Assembly: GCF_001425355.1 (NCBI RefSeq)
Contig: NZ_LMQN01000012.1
Span: 68,589 to 132,588, forward strand
DNA: 64,000 bases
Direction: 5' to 3'
DNA from: Chryseobacterium sp. Leaf405
Lineage (GTDB): Bacteria; Bacteroidota; Bacteroidia; Flavobacteriales; Weeksellaceae
Made by a program: the position numbers and the translations under genes. The notes beneath the pieces are model-generated. The model had not been told where the DNA came from. It saw only the letters and a program-made list of their open reading frames with translations, and did no database searches. This document shows, in pieces, positions 18,089-26,277 of the stretch. Each line of letters begins with the position of its first letter. Position 1 is the stretch's first letter.

Positions 18089-19150
18089 TTAGCTTTTGAT
18101 GATGATTTTTTTAGTGCGGGTTTCCCCTTTTTTAGTAGCAACTGTTAACAAGTAGATTCCGTCAGAAATATTTGAAATGTCTAATCTTTCAAGATTGTTT
18201 TGAGTTGAAAAATCCTTGATTAATCTTGCTGAATTGTCATAGAGACGAATTTGAGTTATTTCTTGTCTGTCAATATTGGTTTTACAGATGATATTGTTTT
18301 TAGCCGGGTTAACCACATCAAAATACAATTCATCTTTTATGTTTTCCTGTGTACTAAGAGGATTCAATGAACATATCGAATTGGTTGAAGTTACATTATA
18401 ATAGGTTGCGGCTCCATTAATTCGATGATTGTATATTCTTATAGGATTGCTCAATTGCTTGGTAATCATGTCTAATTCATATAGAAAAAAACCACTTGGG
18501 ATTGGATTTGTAGGATCAAGAGGAATGGGATTAGCGCTTAAGATATATGCCTTTGAATAAGTTCCGTAATTAATTGAAAATGCTGAATATGCACTTATGA
18601 TATTTAGAGTTGCAAAATGACAGCTCTGTGAAGGATTTATCATATTAATTTCAAGTATACCATCTCCGATGGTAAGAAAAAGCTTGTTTTCATAAAAGAA
18701 AAGATCTCCTGCTGGATAGTAAGCATTAGGAATATTCCCCATATTTGTAATTATACCTGAATTGATATCGAATCTGAATAATGTTTTATTCTGCCCTATT
18801 GCATAAATGTAATTTCCGGAGTCTGCAACCAATGAATTTATGAATGTATTGAATGTTCCTACAAATTCGCAATTCGAAGTACTCATATCTTTTTTATGTA
18901 GTGCTCCATTACTTGCTACATAAAATAAATGGTTTGTACTGCTAATAGCAATGTCTGTGTATGCTTCGTTATTATATGTGGGTGGCGGGCAAATTGCTTC
19001 AGAATCTTCAGAAGGATTTGAAATGTTAAACTTAAATATCTGGCTACTGGGAACACCTATATCATTTGTATTTACATAAAATTCCTGTGAAGATAGTTTT
19101 ACAGAAATTAAAAAAGATATAAAAAAGAATTTTCCAATTAGTGTTTTCAT
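18089..19150 (-). CDS. Secreted protein with type IX secretion C-terminal sorting domain
   Basis: A 353-aa protein. Residues 1-21 form a signal peptide (MKTLIGKFFFISFLISVKLSSQ). Residues about 25-265 form repeated short strand segments of a beta-propeller-like region (NHLFYVASNGALHKKD, NYIYAIGQNKTLFRFDINSG, NKLFLTIGDGILEIN). Residues about 285-353 match the T9SS type A sorting domain (LYDNSARLIKDF, SDGIYLLTVATKKGETRTKKIIIK). It should cross the outer membrane by the T9SS and be attached or released. No enzymatic motif is recognised. It has no co-directional close neighbour. Confidence 0.8.
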   Translation of the reverse strand: MKTLIGKFFFISFLISVKLSSQEFYVNTNDIGVPSSQIFKFNISNPSEDSEAICPPPTYNNEAYTDIAISSTNHLFYVASNGALHKKDMSTSNCEFVGTFNTFINSLVADSGNYIYAIGQNKTLFRFDINSGIITNMGNIPNAYYPAGDLFFYENKLFLTIGDGILEINMINPSQSCHFATLNIISAYSAFSINYGTYSKAYILSANPIPLDPTNPIPSGFFLYELDMITKQLSNPIRIYNHRINGAATYYNVTSTNSICSLNPLSTQENIKDELYFDVVNPAKNNIICKTNIDRQEITQIRLYDNSARLIKDFSTQNNLERLDISNISDGIYLLTVATKKGETRTKKIIIKS

Positions 19151-19218
19151 TGAATATTATTAGTTGGTAGCAAAAATAAATAATTATTTCAGTGAAGCCT
19201 AATTAATCTTTTTTAATT

Positions 19219-19395
19219 TTACTTCTTCATTTTTCTGATTAAAGAATATGCCATAAAAGAAATATAAGCAAAAAGAATACTTGAATAAATTATATTAACA
19301 GCAGTATTTGATCTCTCATCTTTTAATTGAAAAAATAAATTAAAAATAACAAATCCGGCGATTAAAATTCCAAAAATGATCAGTTGTGGTTTCAT
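19219..19395 (-). CDS. Small two-helix membrane protein (58 aa)
   Basis: This ORF starts at ATG 19395 and ends at TAA 19219. It encodes MKPQLIIFGILIAGFVIFNL, then a short charged loop (FFQLKDERSNTA), a second hydrophobic helix (VNIIYSSILFAYISFMAYSL), and a basic tail, IRKMKK. Two membrane helices joined by a charged loop, with a positively charged C-terminus, are hard to explain by chance. It lies in an otherwise empty gap between the GNAT-like gene and the T9SS protein, in the same direction as both. Its function is unknown. Confidence 0.6.
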   Translation of the reverse strand: MKPQLIIFGILIAGFVIFNLFFQLKDERSNTAVNIIYSSILFAYISFMAYSLIRKMKK

Positions 19396-19436
19396 ATATT
19401 AACTTATAGATAAGTCTAATTTATTGGTGTCGAGAA

Positions 19437-20564
19437 TTATTGAATTTCCAAAGAATATGTTCTTCTCCTTTTATGGTTTACCGGATTATAATCCTGCCAA
19501 AGAACCTGAACACTTTTATTTTCTTCTAATTCAGGGTTGGTTTCGGCAAATTCAATACCCATACTTGTGAAACGTTCATAAATTTCTTTAAAAATAACTG
19601 CCGTTACACCACGTCGCTGATATTCTGGGTGAATACCGATCAGATAAAAATTGGCGCGGTCATTTTTTCTTTCAGCCTGCATAAAATGCCACCATCCGAA
19701 AGGTAAAAGTTTCCCTTTTGATTTTTGCAACGCTTTAGAATAGGAAGGCATTGTGATAGCGAAAGAAACCAGCTCATCATTTTCATCAACTACACAGATC
19801 ACATAATTTTTTGCAATCAGCGGAAAGAATTTTTCACGGTAAGTCTGTATCTGTTCTTTCGAGATAGGAGTGTAAGTAGAAAGTGTCTTATACGTTTCGT
19901 CAAGCAATTTAAACATCGGCTCTACATAAGGTAGAATTTCCTCTTTGCTATTGAATTTAAGAACTCTTAATTTATATTTCTCAGCAATCAGTTTACTGAA
20001 TTTTTCCACTCTCGGAGGTAAAATTTTTGGGAAATTCATTTCAAATTCTACCCATTCTTTTTCTTTTACAAGACCTAACTCCTCAATATGTTGCGGATAG
20101 TATTCGTGGTTGTAGATCCCGATCATGGTAGCGATCTTTTGAAAACCAAAAGTCAGCATTCCGGCTTTATCAAGATTGGTAAAACCCATTGGCCCTTCAA
20201 TTTTATTGATCTGATGATCCTTAGCATAATTAATAACTGTATCAATTAATGCTTTAGAAACTTCTTTATCATCAATAAAATCTATCCAGCCAAAGCGAAC
20301 TTTTTTGATGCCTAATTCTTTTTCTTCTTTATGATTAATAATTACCGCGATTCTGCCAACAATTTTGTTGTCTTTTTTAGCAATAAACTGTTTGGCTTCA
20401 GAATAATTTAATGCAGGATTTTCTTTAGGATCCCATACATTCATTTCATCTTTAATAAAAGAAGGAACATAATACGGATTGTTTTTATAAAGATCCATCG
20501 GAAATCTTACAAATTGTTTTAATTCGCTTTGATTTTTTACTTCAATAACTGAAACTTCAGACAT
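19437..20564 (-). CDS. GNAT-fold acetyltransferase-like protein
   Basis: A 375-aa cytoplasmic protein. The C-terminal third carries a GNAT acetyl-CoA-binding pattern: ANFYLIGIHPEYQRRGVTAVIFKEIYERF (around residues 310-340), with the RRGVT loop as the Q/RxxGxG/A-like motif, followed by the ETNPELEENKSVQVLW block. The N-terminal half (FVRFPMDLYKNNPYYVPSF, KNKIEGPMGFTNLDKAGMLTFGF-like) belongs to a Bacteroidetes-wide family of large GNAT-like proteins. Some genomes annotate relatives as GTP cyclohydrolase, without visible support here. The substrate is unknown. It is divergent from the metallopeptidase gene, with about 100 bp shared upstream. Confidence 0.65.
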   Translation of the reverse strand: MSEVSVIEVKNQSELKQFVRFPMDLYKNNPYYVPSFIKDEMNVWDPKENPALNYSEAKQFIAKKDNKIVGRIAVIINHKEEKELGIKKVRFGWIDFIDDKEVSKALIDTVINYAKDHQINKIEGPMGFTNLDKAGMLTFGFQKIATMIGIYNHEYYPQHIEELGLVKEKEWVEFEMNFPKILPPRVEKFSKLIAEKYKLRVLKFNSKEEILPYVEPMFKLLDETYKTLSTYTPISKEQIQTYREKFFPLIAKNYVICVVDENDELVSFAITMPSYSKALQKSKGKLLPFGWWHFMQAERKNDRANFYLIGIHPEYQRRGVTAVIFKEIYERFTSMGIEFAETNPELEENKSVQVLWQDYNPVNHKRRRTYSLEIQ

Positions 20565-20667
20565 AGTGGCAGGGATAATTTAATAGCAAATATAAATAAT
20601 AAAATGTAAAACTTTGGCATAGTTTTTACATCTTAAAGGGTGAAAATATACAATTAAATCTTATAAA

Positions 20668-21375
20668 ATGGGTGGCTATTACTTAATAATTATAATTTCA
20701 ATGCTTGCGAGCTGGTATGTCTCGTGGAAATTGAAATCAAAGTTCCAATATTATTCAAATGTTCACTTAAGAAATGGATTATCAGGTAAAGAAGTGGCAG
20801 AGAAAATGTTAAGAGATAACGGAATCAATGATGTGCAGGTAATTTCTGTTCCCGGGCAGTTGACAGATCATTATAATCCTGAAAATAAAACAGTTAATCT
20901 TTCTGAATCGGTTTATATGCAGAGAAATGCTGCTGCTGCTGCAGTGGCTGCTCACGAATGTGGTCACGCTGTGCAGCATGCAGTTGGATATTCCATGCTT
21001 CAGCTTCGTTCTAAGTTAGTTCCTGTGGTGAGTATCAGTTCAAACTTAATGCAGTTTGTTCTTATTGCGGGTATCATCATCATGGGAATGACGAGAAGTA
21101 TAGAAAATCCTAACGGAAATACAATTGTTTTAGCAATTGGTGTTATTATGTTCGCGGCAACTACTTTGTTTGCTTTTATAACACTTCCTGTTGAATATGA
21201 CGCCAGTAACAGAGCAATGAAATGGCTAAAAGATACCGGAACGGTAACTTCAGAAGAGTATGTTGGTGTACAGGATAGTTTAAAATGGGCAGCGAGAACT
21301 TATTTGGTAGCCGCTATCGGATCATTGGCACAACTTATTTACTGGGCATCTATATTGTTAGGAAGCCGACGATAA
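20668..21375 (+). CDS. YugP-type membrane zinc metallopeptidase
   Basis: A 235-aa integral membrane peptidase-like protein. HECGH at residues 96-100 (AAAAVAAHECGHAVQHAVGY) is the zincin motif, with the second-shell glutamate in LPVEYDASNRAMKWL. Membrane helices lie near residues 4-20, 120-145, 150-175 and 207-230. Length and architecture match the neutral zinc metallopeptidase family (PF04298, B. subtilis YugP). Physiological substrates of the family are not established. It converges with the YigZ-family gene, with one base between the stop codons. Confidence 0.9.
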   Translation: MGGYYLIIIISMLASWYVSWKLKSKFQYYSNVHLRNGLSGKEVAEKMLRDNGINDVQVISVPGQLTDHYNPENKTVNLSESVYMQRNAAAAAVAAHECGHAVQHAVGYSMLQLRSKLVPVVSISSNLMQFVLIAGIIIMGMTRSIENPNGNTIVLAIGVIMFAATTLFAFITLPVEYDASNRAMKWLKDTGTVTSEEYVGVQDSLKWAARTYLVAAIGSLAQLIYWASILLGSRR

Positions 21376-21376
21376 T

Positions 21377-21979
21377 TTAATCTTTAAATTCAAAAGAAAT
21401 ATATTGCATCTCGGAAAGTTTTTCTGAGATGTTTTCTTTTTGTGTCAATTTTAAAGAGGCTGTAACGATACAATTTTCGTTAGCATCAAAATTCAAAACT
21501 TTTGCATCAAACTTCGACAATAAAGTAAAAATAAGATTTTGTTGATTAAAATTAAACCGAATTTCAATTTCTGTTTCTAATTCTTTTGTGATGATATTAG
21601 CTTCTTCTAAAGTAATTTTTGCCGATTCTTTATAAGCTTTTACCAAACCGGAAACTCCCAGTTTTGTTCCTCCATAATATCTGACAGAAATTACCAATAC
21701 ATTGGTAATTTCATGGGCTAATAATTGATTATAAATTGGTAATCCTGCACTTCCTGATGGTTCGCCATCATCATTAGCGCGATAATTCTCACCTTGTAAT
21801 CCCATTCTGAAAGCATAACAGTGGTGTGTCGCTTTTGGATGCTCTGATCTTACTTTCTCCAAAGCTTTCTTCAGCTCACTTTCATTATGTATCGGAAAGG
21901 CAAATCCTATAAACTTACTTCCTTTTTCTTTTAATAAAGTATTTTCTACAGGATTTGAGATTGTTTTATATTCAAACAT
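21377..21979 (-). CDS. YigZ / IMPACT family protein
   Basis: About 200 aa from ATG 21979 (MFEYKTISNPVENTLLKEKGSKFIGFAFP). An ATG at 22000 would add seven residues, but the family normally begins near the ENTLLKEKGSKFI block. Motifs: HPKATHHCYAFRMG, ANDDGEPSGSAGLPI, and VRYYGGTKLGVSGLVKAY, all diagnostic of the UPF0029/IMPACT N-terminal domain. A C-terminal DUF1949-like part follows. The family is linked to translation control, but its bacterial role is unsettled. The 3' end contains a hairpin that can terminate the opposing metallopeptidase transcript. Confidence 0.9.
   Translation of the reverse strand: MFEYKTISNPVENTLLKEKGSKFIGFAFPIHNESELKKALEKVRSEHPKATHHCYAFRMGLQGENYRANDDGEPSGSAGLPIYNQLLAHEITNVLVISVRYYGGTKLGVSGLVKAYKESAKITLEEANIITKELETEIEIRFNFNQQNLIFTLLSKFDAKVLNFDANENCIVTASLKLTQKENISEKLSEMQYISFEFKD
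21407..21441 (+). terminator. Rho-independent terminator of the metallopeptidase gene
   Basis: An 11-bp stem (21407-21417 pairing with 21421-21431, one G-T pair) with a 3-nt loop is followed by TTTTCTTTTT. It lies 31 bp past the plus-strand stop codon, inside the 3' coding end of the opposing YigZ-family gene. Confidence 0.75.
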
Positions 21980-22047
21980 TCTGCAAAGGTAAAATTTCAA
22001 CTATTTGAAAACAAAAAAGAGAACTATAAAGTTCCCTTATCATTTTA

Positions 22048-22212
22048 TTAGCACGGAAAGCTTCCTTCCAGCCAAGGTGGTGGGCAACTCATACTTGATG
22101 GTGTCGCGCAGCATCTTTGCAAATTGGCAGGATAGTAAGAACAACATTGTGGAGCTATTCCGCCCGCAACATTTTTTAATTCTTCTCGAAGTAGTTTCTT
22201 TAGATTTTTCAT
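22048..22212 (-). CDS. Small Cys-rich peptide with double-glycine leader (54 aa)
   Basis: This ORF runs from ATG 22212 to TAA 22048. The first 18 residues, MKNLKKLLREELKNVAGG, form a double-glycine-type leader almost identical in design to that of the next gene upstream (MKNLKKLSNRELKAIQGG). The core after GG is 36 residues with six cysteines (IAPQCCSYYPANLQRCC, then C in SMSCPPPW and a final FPC). In Chryseobacterium such leader peptides are annotated as bacteriocin-like proteins. No dedicated peptidase-ABC transporter or modifying enzyme is in the window, so maturation and activity are unknown. It lies 11 bp downstream of its paralogue. Confidence 0.75.
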   Translation of the reverse strand: MKNLKKLLREELKNVAGGIAPQCCSYYPANLQRCCATPSSMSCPPPWLEGSFPC

Positions 22213-22223
22213 AATACACTATT

Positions 22224-22406
22224 TTAAAGTTCAATACCAGGTGTGGCACAGGCCTGAGTAAGTGGTACGCATACTCCATTGCAATTGTAATGAGTATGAA
22301 TGTTGCAAGGGCAATACCATGTTCCGTTAGCTAAATAATGACATTTATCAATACCTCCTTGAATTGCTTTTAATTCTCTGTTTGATAGTTTTTTTAGATT
22401 TTTCAT
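22224..22406 (-). CDS. Small Cys-rich peptide with double-glycine leader (60 aa)
   Basis: A 60-aa peptide. Leader residues 1-18 (MKNLKKLSNRELKAIQGG) carry the charged/hydrophobic helix and terminal GG typical of secreted peptides cleaved by C39 peptidase-ABC exporters. The 42-residue core (starting IDKCHYLANGTWYCPCN) contains six cysteines with several His, Tyr and Asn residues, suggesting disulfides or metal binding. It is followed after 11 bp by a second leader peptide with a different core. The pair is flanked by ribD and the YigZ-family gene and has no visible immunity or export gene. The bacteriocin-like label is by leader similarity only. Confidence 0.8.
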   Translation of the reverse strand: MKNLKKLSNRELKAIQGGIDKCHYLANGTWYCPCNIHTHYNCNGVCVPLTQACATPGIEL

Positions 22407-22507
22407 GATGTAGGTTTTAAATTCATCATGAAGTTAGATAATTAATTTCAACAAATAGTGAAAAATGATAAAAAATTTATTATGTTAAGTTTTTGATTGC
22501 TATGATT

Positions 22508-23536
22508 TTATAATGTAGTTGACTGATAGAATTCAAGAATGTTATCTCTGAAAATTTCAGTTTTCTTTGGTGTAAAAGGAAACTCAGGAGCTTTTGTTCC
22601 GTTTTCCAGTTTCAGATTTTCATTTTTAATGATAATAGCTCCGTCCCAAAGATCAGCGTCAATAAATTGCTGCAAAGTAAATTTTCCACCTTCAATAATA
22701 ACAGACTGAATTTGTTCTTTATACAAAGCATCCATTACATTAGACAAGAAATTATCTTTGTTAATTTTGATGAAATTAATATTATCCTGAATTTCGTCTT
22801 TTACAGAATTAAAAACCAACGTTTTTGCTTCCTTATTATAAATGTTGAAATCTTGTGGAACTTTTAATTCAAAATCAATTAAAATTCTAACAGGATTTAT
22901 ACCTTCTACATTTCTTACTGTCAAACTCGGATTGTCATTCAAAGCAGTTTGTGTTCCAACTAAAATGGCATGTTCATTGGCTCTCAATTGATGAACAAAC
23001 TGATTCGCCAGAGAATTTGAAATAGAAGTAGGTTTAAAATCTTTATCTAAAAATCCGTCACCGGATTCTGCCCATTTCAGAATAATGTAAGGCCTTTTCT
23101 TTTCATGATAAGTAAAGAATCTTTTGTTCAATTCAATGCATTCTTTTTCCAAAACTCCAGAAATGGCTTCAATTCCAGCATCCTGAATGATTTTTTTTCC
23201 TTTTCCATTCACTTTGTCATGGGAATCCATTGCGCCAATTACCACTTTTTTAAAGCCAAGTTCTTTAATTTTCAAGGCACATGGCGGTGTTTTTCCAAAA
23301 TGGGCACAAGGTTCTAAAGAAACATAGATAGTTGATTCCGGAATCAGGCTTTTATCTTTAACAGAGTTGATGGCATTGATTTCCGCATGATTTTCTCCCG
23401 CTTTATGATGATAACCTTCACCGATGATTTCTCCGTTATGTACGATAACACTTCCAACCAAAGGATTGGGATAGGTTTTTCCGATGGCTTTCTGGGCCAA
23501 TTCGATGCATCTTTTTAAATAAAATTCGTCTTGCAT
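22508..23536 (-). CDS. ribD: Bifunctional riboflavin biosynthesis deaminase/reductase RibD
   Basis: A 342-aa enzyme catalysing steps two and three of riboflavin synthesis. The N-terminal deaminase domain has the zinc site H50-A-E52 (ENHAEINAI) and C77/C86 (LEPCAHFGKTPPC). The C-terminal reductase domain (about 145-342) includes RPYIILKWAESGDG, LVGTQTALNDNPSLTVR and SVIIEGGKFTLQQFI, the NADPH and substrate regions. Length is close to the family's usual 360. It stands alone here, without other rib genes. Confidence 0.95.
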   Translation of the reverse strand: MQDEFYLKRCIELAQKAIGKTYPNPLVGSVIVHNGEIIGEGYHHKAGENHAEINAINSVKDKSLIPESTIYVSLEPCAHFGKTPPCALKIKELGFKKVVIGAMDSHDKVNGKGKKIIQDAGIEAISGVLEKECIELNKRFFTYHEKKRPYIILKWAESGDGFLDKDFKPTSISNSLANQFVHQLRANEHAILVGTQTALNDNPSLTVRNVEGINPVRILIDFELKVPQDFNIYNKEAKTLVFNSVKDEIQDNINFIKINKDNFLSNVMDALYKEQIQSVIIEGGKFTLQQFIDADLWDGAIIIKNENLKLENGTKAPEFPFTPKKTEIFRDNILEFYQSTTL

Positions 23537-23597
23537 AAGAAAGAAAAAAGCGAAGACAAATTGCTTTGCTCCGCCTTTTTTAGATTTAATAAATATT

Positions 23598-25403
23598 TTA
23601 TTCTCCGGAAATAATGTTGTGGAGATTTTGTTTTAAAGTTTCCAGATGAGCCTTTTTCTCGTCGATGGTATTAAATGTATCTTTAAGTAAAGGATTGTCT
23701 TTTGAAGGATTTTTGAAGAAAGATAAATTATTCTCTAATTTTACAATTTCAGACTCTAAATCAGAAATTTGACTCTTGATTTTTCTTGCTTTGTCTGTTA
23801 ATTGATTTTCAGACAAACCTTCTTCTTTTAATTCTAACTCGTTGATTTTGTTTAGTTTCAACTTCTCTCTCAATGTTTTGTTGAATTCAGAGTTGATTGA
23901 AATTTTATCTCTAGGTACTTTTCCTATATTGTTCCAAGCAGTTTTAATTGCTTCAATTTTTTCGATACTTCCTTCTTCATTAGTGACAGTTTTTAAATCA
24001 TCAAGAATTGCTTTTTTATTCTTGTAATTTTCTTTCCAGTTATCAGTAGAAGCATTGCTTTTTTCTCTGTAATTATTGAAAAAAGCGTTGCATGCATCAC
24101 GGAATTCGTCCCAGATTTTATTCGTCATGCTCTTTGGAACGTGTCCGATTTTCTTCCAGTCTTCCTGAAGTTTTTTAAACAACGGAACAGCGATATCCCA
24201 TTCTTCATTGCCAGCATTGTCCTGTGCAGTCTGAATTAATTTTAATTTTTCTTCCAGATTTGCCTGCTGAGAACCTTTTAATGATTTGTAATACGTATTT
24301 TTAGTCGTATTGAATGATCTTAAAATTGTTTTAAACTCATTCCAGTTTTGGTTCGAAAGTTTTCTGGGAACACTTCCTGTTTTCAGGAATTCGGAACGTA
24401 AATCTTCAACTTTTTTGATTGAATTTTGCCAATAATTATGGTTAGGCGTTTCAGAAGGCTCAGTCAATTTTTTGATTTCAGCAATAATCTGATTTTTCTT
24501 TTCAAGATTTGCAGCCTGTTCAGTTTCAATAGCAGCAGAAAGTTCAGATTTTCTTTCGTGGATTTTATTGGAAATCTCTTTAAATTCTTCCCATGTTTTT
24601 TCACGGAATTCTTCGGCAACCGGCTCAGATTCTTCTTTCCAGAGTTTATGAAGATATTGTAATTCGTTTAATGCTTTTTGAATTACAGGTTCATTTTCCA
24701 GCTGTTTTGCACGCTCGATAATGTGCTGTCTCTTTTCAAGATTGTGGCTGTATTCCTGCTCCAAAAATTCTTTATTAAGATCCAGCATTTGATAAAATTG
24801 ATTCAAATGGTGGAAATAATTGTTATTAAGAATTTTAAATTCAGATTTCGGAACCTGCCCAGCATGTGACCATTCTTCTTTAACCTCACGAATAGATTTA
24901 AATAGATTGATTCCCGGTTCAGAATTCGTATAAAGGTTTTTAAGTCTTTCGATAATACTTTGGCGGTGATCAAGATTTTTCTTTTGTTCTTCCTCCTGGC
25001 CTTTTTGGTAAGTATCGTGTTTTTCTCTGAAGATATTCACCAAAGCAGAAAACTTTGCCTGTGAAGGATGTTCAAAACTGAAATTTTCAGCAGCGTTTCC
25101 GGCTTCTACATATTCATGTTTCTTATCTTCCACCTCATCATGGATGTAATGACTTGCTTTTTCCTTCAGCTGATTGAATTTTTTTGAATTTTCACCGGCA
25201 TGGGGATCGTTGATAATCTTCTCCATTTCTTTCAAAGTATCAGCTAAAGAAAGATCCACTTCTTCGTGCTCTTCTTCATGTTCAGCATCGTCAACGTGTA
25301 CGTTTTCTTCTTTAGGTACAGGGTTTTCCGATGTTTCTTCCTGAGATACTTCGATAGGATTCTTCTGTTCTTCGTTTTCAGAAATATTGTTTTCTGTAGT
25401 CAT
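23598..25403 (-). CDS. DUF349 repeat protein
   Basis: A 601-aa protein. Residues 1-60 are strongly acidic and low-complexity (EEEHEEVDLSLADTL). The rest is a series of about five to six DUF349 repeats, each with the pattern W..AG.VPKSE / W.KIGHVPK / WNNIGKVPRD near a helical Lys/Glu-rich stretch. The C-terminal 70 residues form a predicted coiled coil. Cytoplasmic; the family is widespread and its function unproven. It lies 74 bp downstream of aroE on the same strand. Confidence 0.9.
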   Translation of the reverse strand: MTTENNISENEEQKNPIEVSQEETSENPVPKEENVHVDDAEHEEEHEEVDLSLADTLKEMEKIINDPHAGENSKKFNQLKEKASHYIHDEVEDKKHEYVEAGNAAENFSFEHPSQAKFSALVNIFREKHDTYQKGQEEEQKKNLDHRQSIIERLKNLYTNSEPGINLFKSIREVKEEWSHAGQVPKSEFKILNNNYFHHLNQFYQMLDLNKEFLEQEYSHNLEKRQHIIERAKQLENEPVIQKALNELQYLHKLWKEESEPVAEEFREKTWEEFKEISNKIHERKSELSAAIETEQAANLEKKNQIIAEIKKLTEPSETPNHNYWQNSIKKVEDLRSEFLKTGSVPRKLSNQNWNEFKTILRSFNTTKNTYYKSLKGSQQANLEEKLKLIQTAQDNAGNEEWDIAVPLFKKLQEDWKKIGHVPKSMTNKIWDEFRDACNAFFNNYREKSNASTDNWKENYKNKKAILDDLKTVTNEEGSIEKIEAIKTAWNNIGKVPRDKISINSEFNKTLREKLKLNKINELELKEEGLSENQLTDKARKIKSQISDLESEIVKLENNLSFFKNPSKDNPLLKDTFNTIDEKKAHLETLKQNLHNIISGE

Positions 25404-25477
25404 AGCAAATCGTTTATGTGAGTGGCGTTAATATCTTTTAAATATAACCAAAAAGCCAAATAAAGTACTAATTTATG

Positions 25478-26215
25478 TTATTTTTTTTGAAAATTCCAAA
25501 TTTCCCAGGCTTTTTCTGCCTGCTGTTCGAGCATATAATATCCATTCACGGTTTTTGCTCCTTTTTCGGATGCTTTAAGGATAAATTGAGTGTAATTTGG
25601 GTTGTAAATTAAATCTATAATTAAATGATCTTTAGACAATCCTTCAAAAGGAAAGTGTAAACAATCTTCTACATTAGGAAAAGTACCGACCGGCGTACAC
25701 TGAATAATTAATTTGTTGTTTTCAACAGTTTTTTTATCTAAAATATCAAAAGTAATTTCAGATTTTCTGGAAATGATTGTTGAAGAAATTCCGTTTTTAT
25801 CTAAAGCATATTGTACTGCTTTTGCTGCACCGCCAGCTCCTAAAATTAGGGCAGAAGTATGATGGGGTTTTTTATGAAGGAGCAATGTTTTTTCAAAACC
25901 AAAAGCGTCGGTATTATAGCCGATTTTTTTACCATCTTGAATTAGAACGCAGTTGACGGCACCAATTTTTTCAGCTTCATCACTCAGTTCATCCAAATAA
26001 TCGATGATTTTTTCTTTGTAAGGAATCGTTACGTTTAAACCCAAAAGTCCCGATGTAGAAAAAAGATTTTCCACTTCATGAATTTCATTGAGATCAAAAA
26101 TGCTGTACGAATAATCTTGCAGCATCAATTTTTGAAATTTGTTTTCAAAGAATTTTTTTGAAAAAGAATAGGAAATATTTCTTCCTATCAGGCCTAATTT
26201 TTTATGAGAATTCAT
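25478..26215 (-). CDS. aroE: Shikimate dehydrogenase
   Basis: A 245-aa NADP-dependent enzyme of the shikimate pathway, reducing 3-dehydroshikimate. The substrate lysine is K67 in GLNVTIPYKEKI and the partner Asp is in YNTDAFGFEKTL. The nucleotide loop is ALILGAGGAAKAV around residues 124-136. The C-terminal QAEKAWEIWN helix is typical. It is slightly shorter than E. coli AroE (272 aa) but all motifs are present. No other aro gene is nearby. Confidence 0.93.
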   Translation of the reverse strand: MNSHKKLGLIGRNISYSFSKKFFENKFQKLMLQDYSYSIFDLNEIHEVENLFSTSGLLGLNVTIPYKEKIIDYLDELSDEAEKIGAVNCVLIQDGKKIGYNTDAFGFEKTLLLHKKPHHTSALILGAGGAAKAVQYALDKNGISSTIISRKSEITFDILDKKTVENNKLIIQCTPVGTFPNVEDCLHFPFEGLSKDHLIIDLIYNPNYTQFILKASEKGAKTVNGYYMLEQQAEKAWEIWNFQKK

Positions 26216-26224
26216 ACAATCAAA

Positions 26225-26262
26225 AATAAAAAAAAGACCGAAAACAATCGATCTTTTTTATG
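26225..26262 (-). terminator. Rho-independent terminator of the endonuclease gene
   Basis: 26231-26240 pairs with 26249-26258 on the minus strand as GAUCG/CGGUC, flanked by an A-run before and a run of eight T residues after. It lies 20 bp past the endonuclease stop codon. Confidence 0.7.
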
Positions 26263-26277
26263 AATATTTTTAAACTC

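Noticed and set aside
22005..22214. A plus-strand ORF covering the 54-aa peptide gene
   Set aside because: It is antisense to the better supported Cys-rich peptide and has no domain or signal peptide.
22040..22279. A 79-codon minus-strand ORF overlapping both small peptide genes in another frame
   Set aside because: It lies across the two leader-peptide genes, whose GG leaders and cysteine-rich cores are clearly the real coding signal, and it has no recognisable feature of its own.
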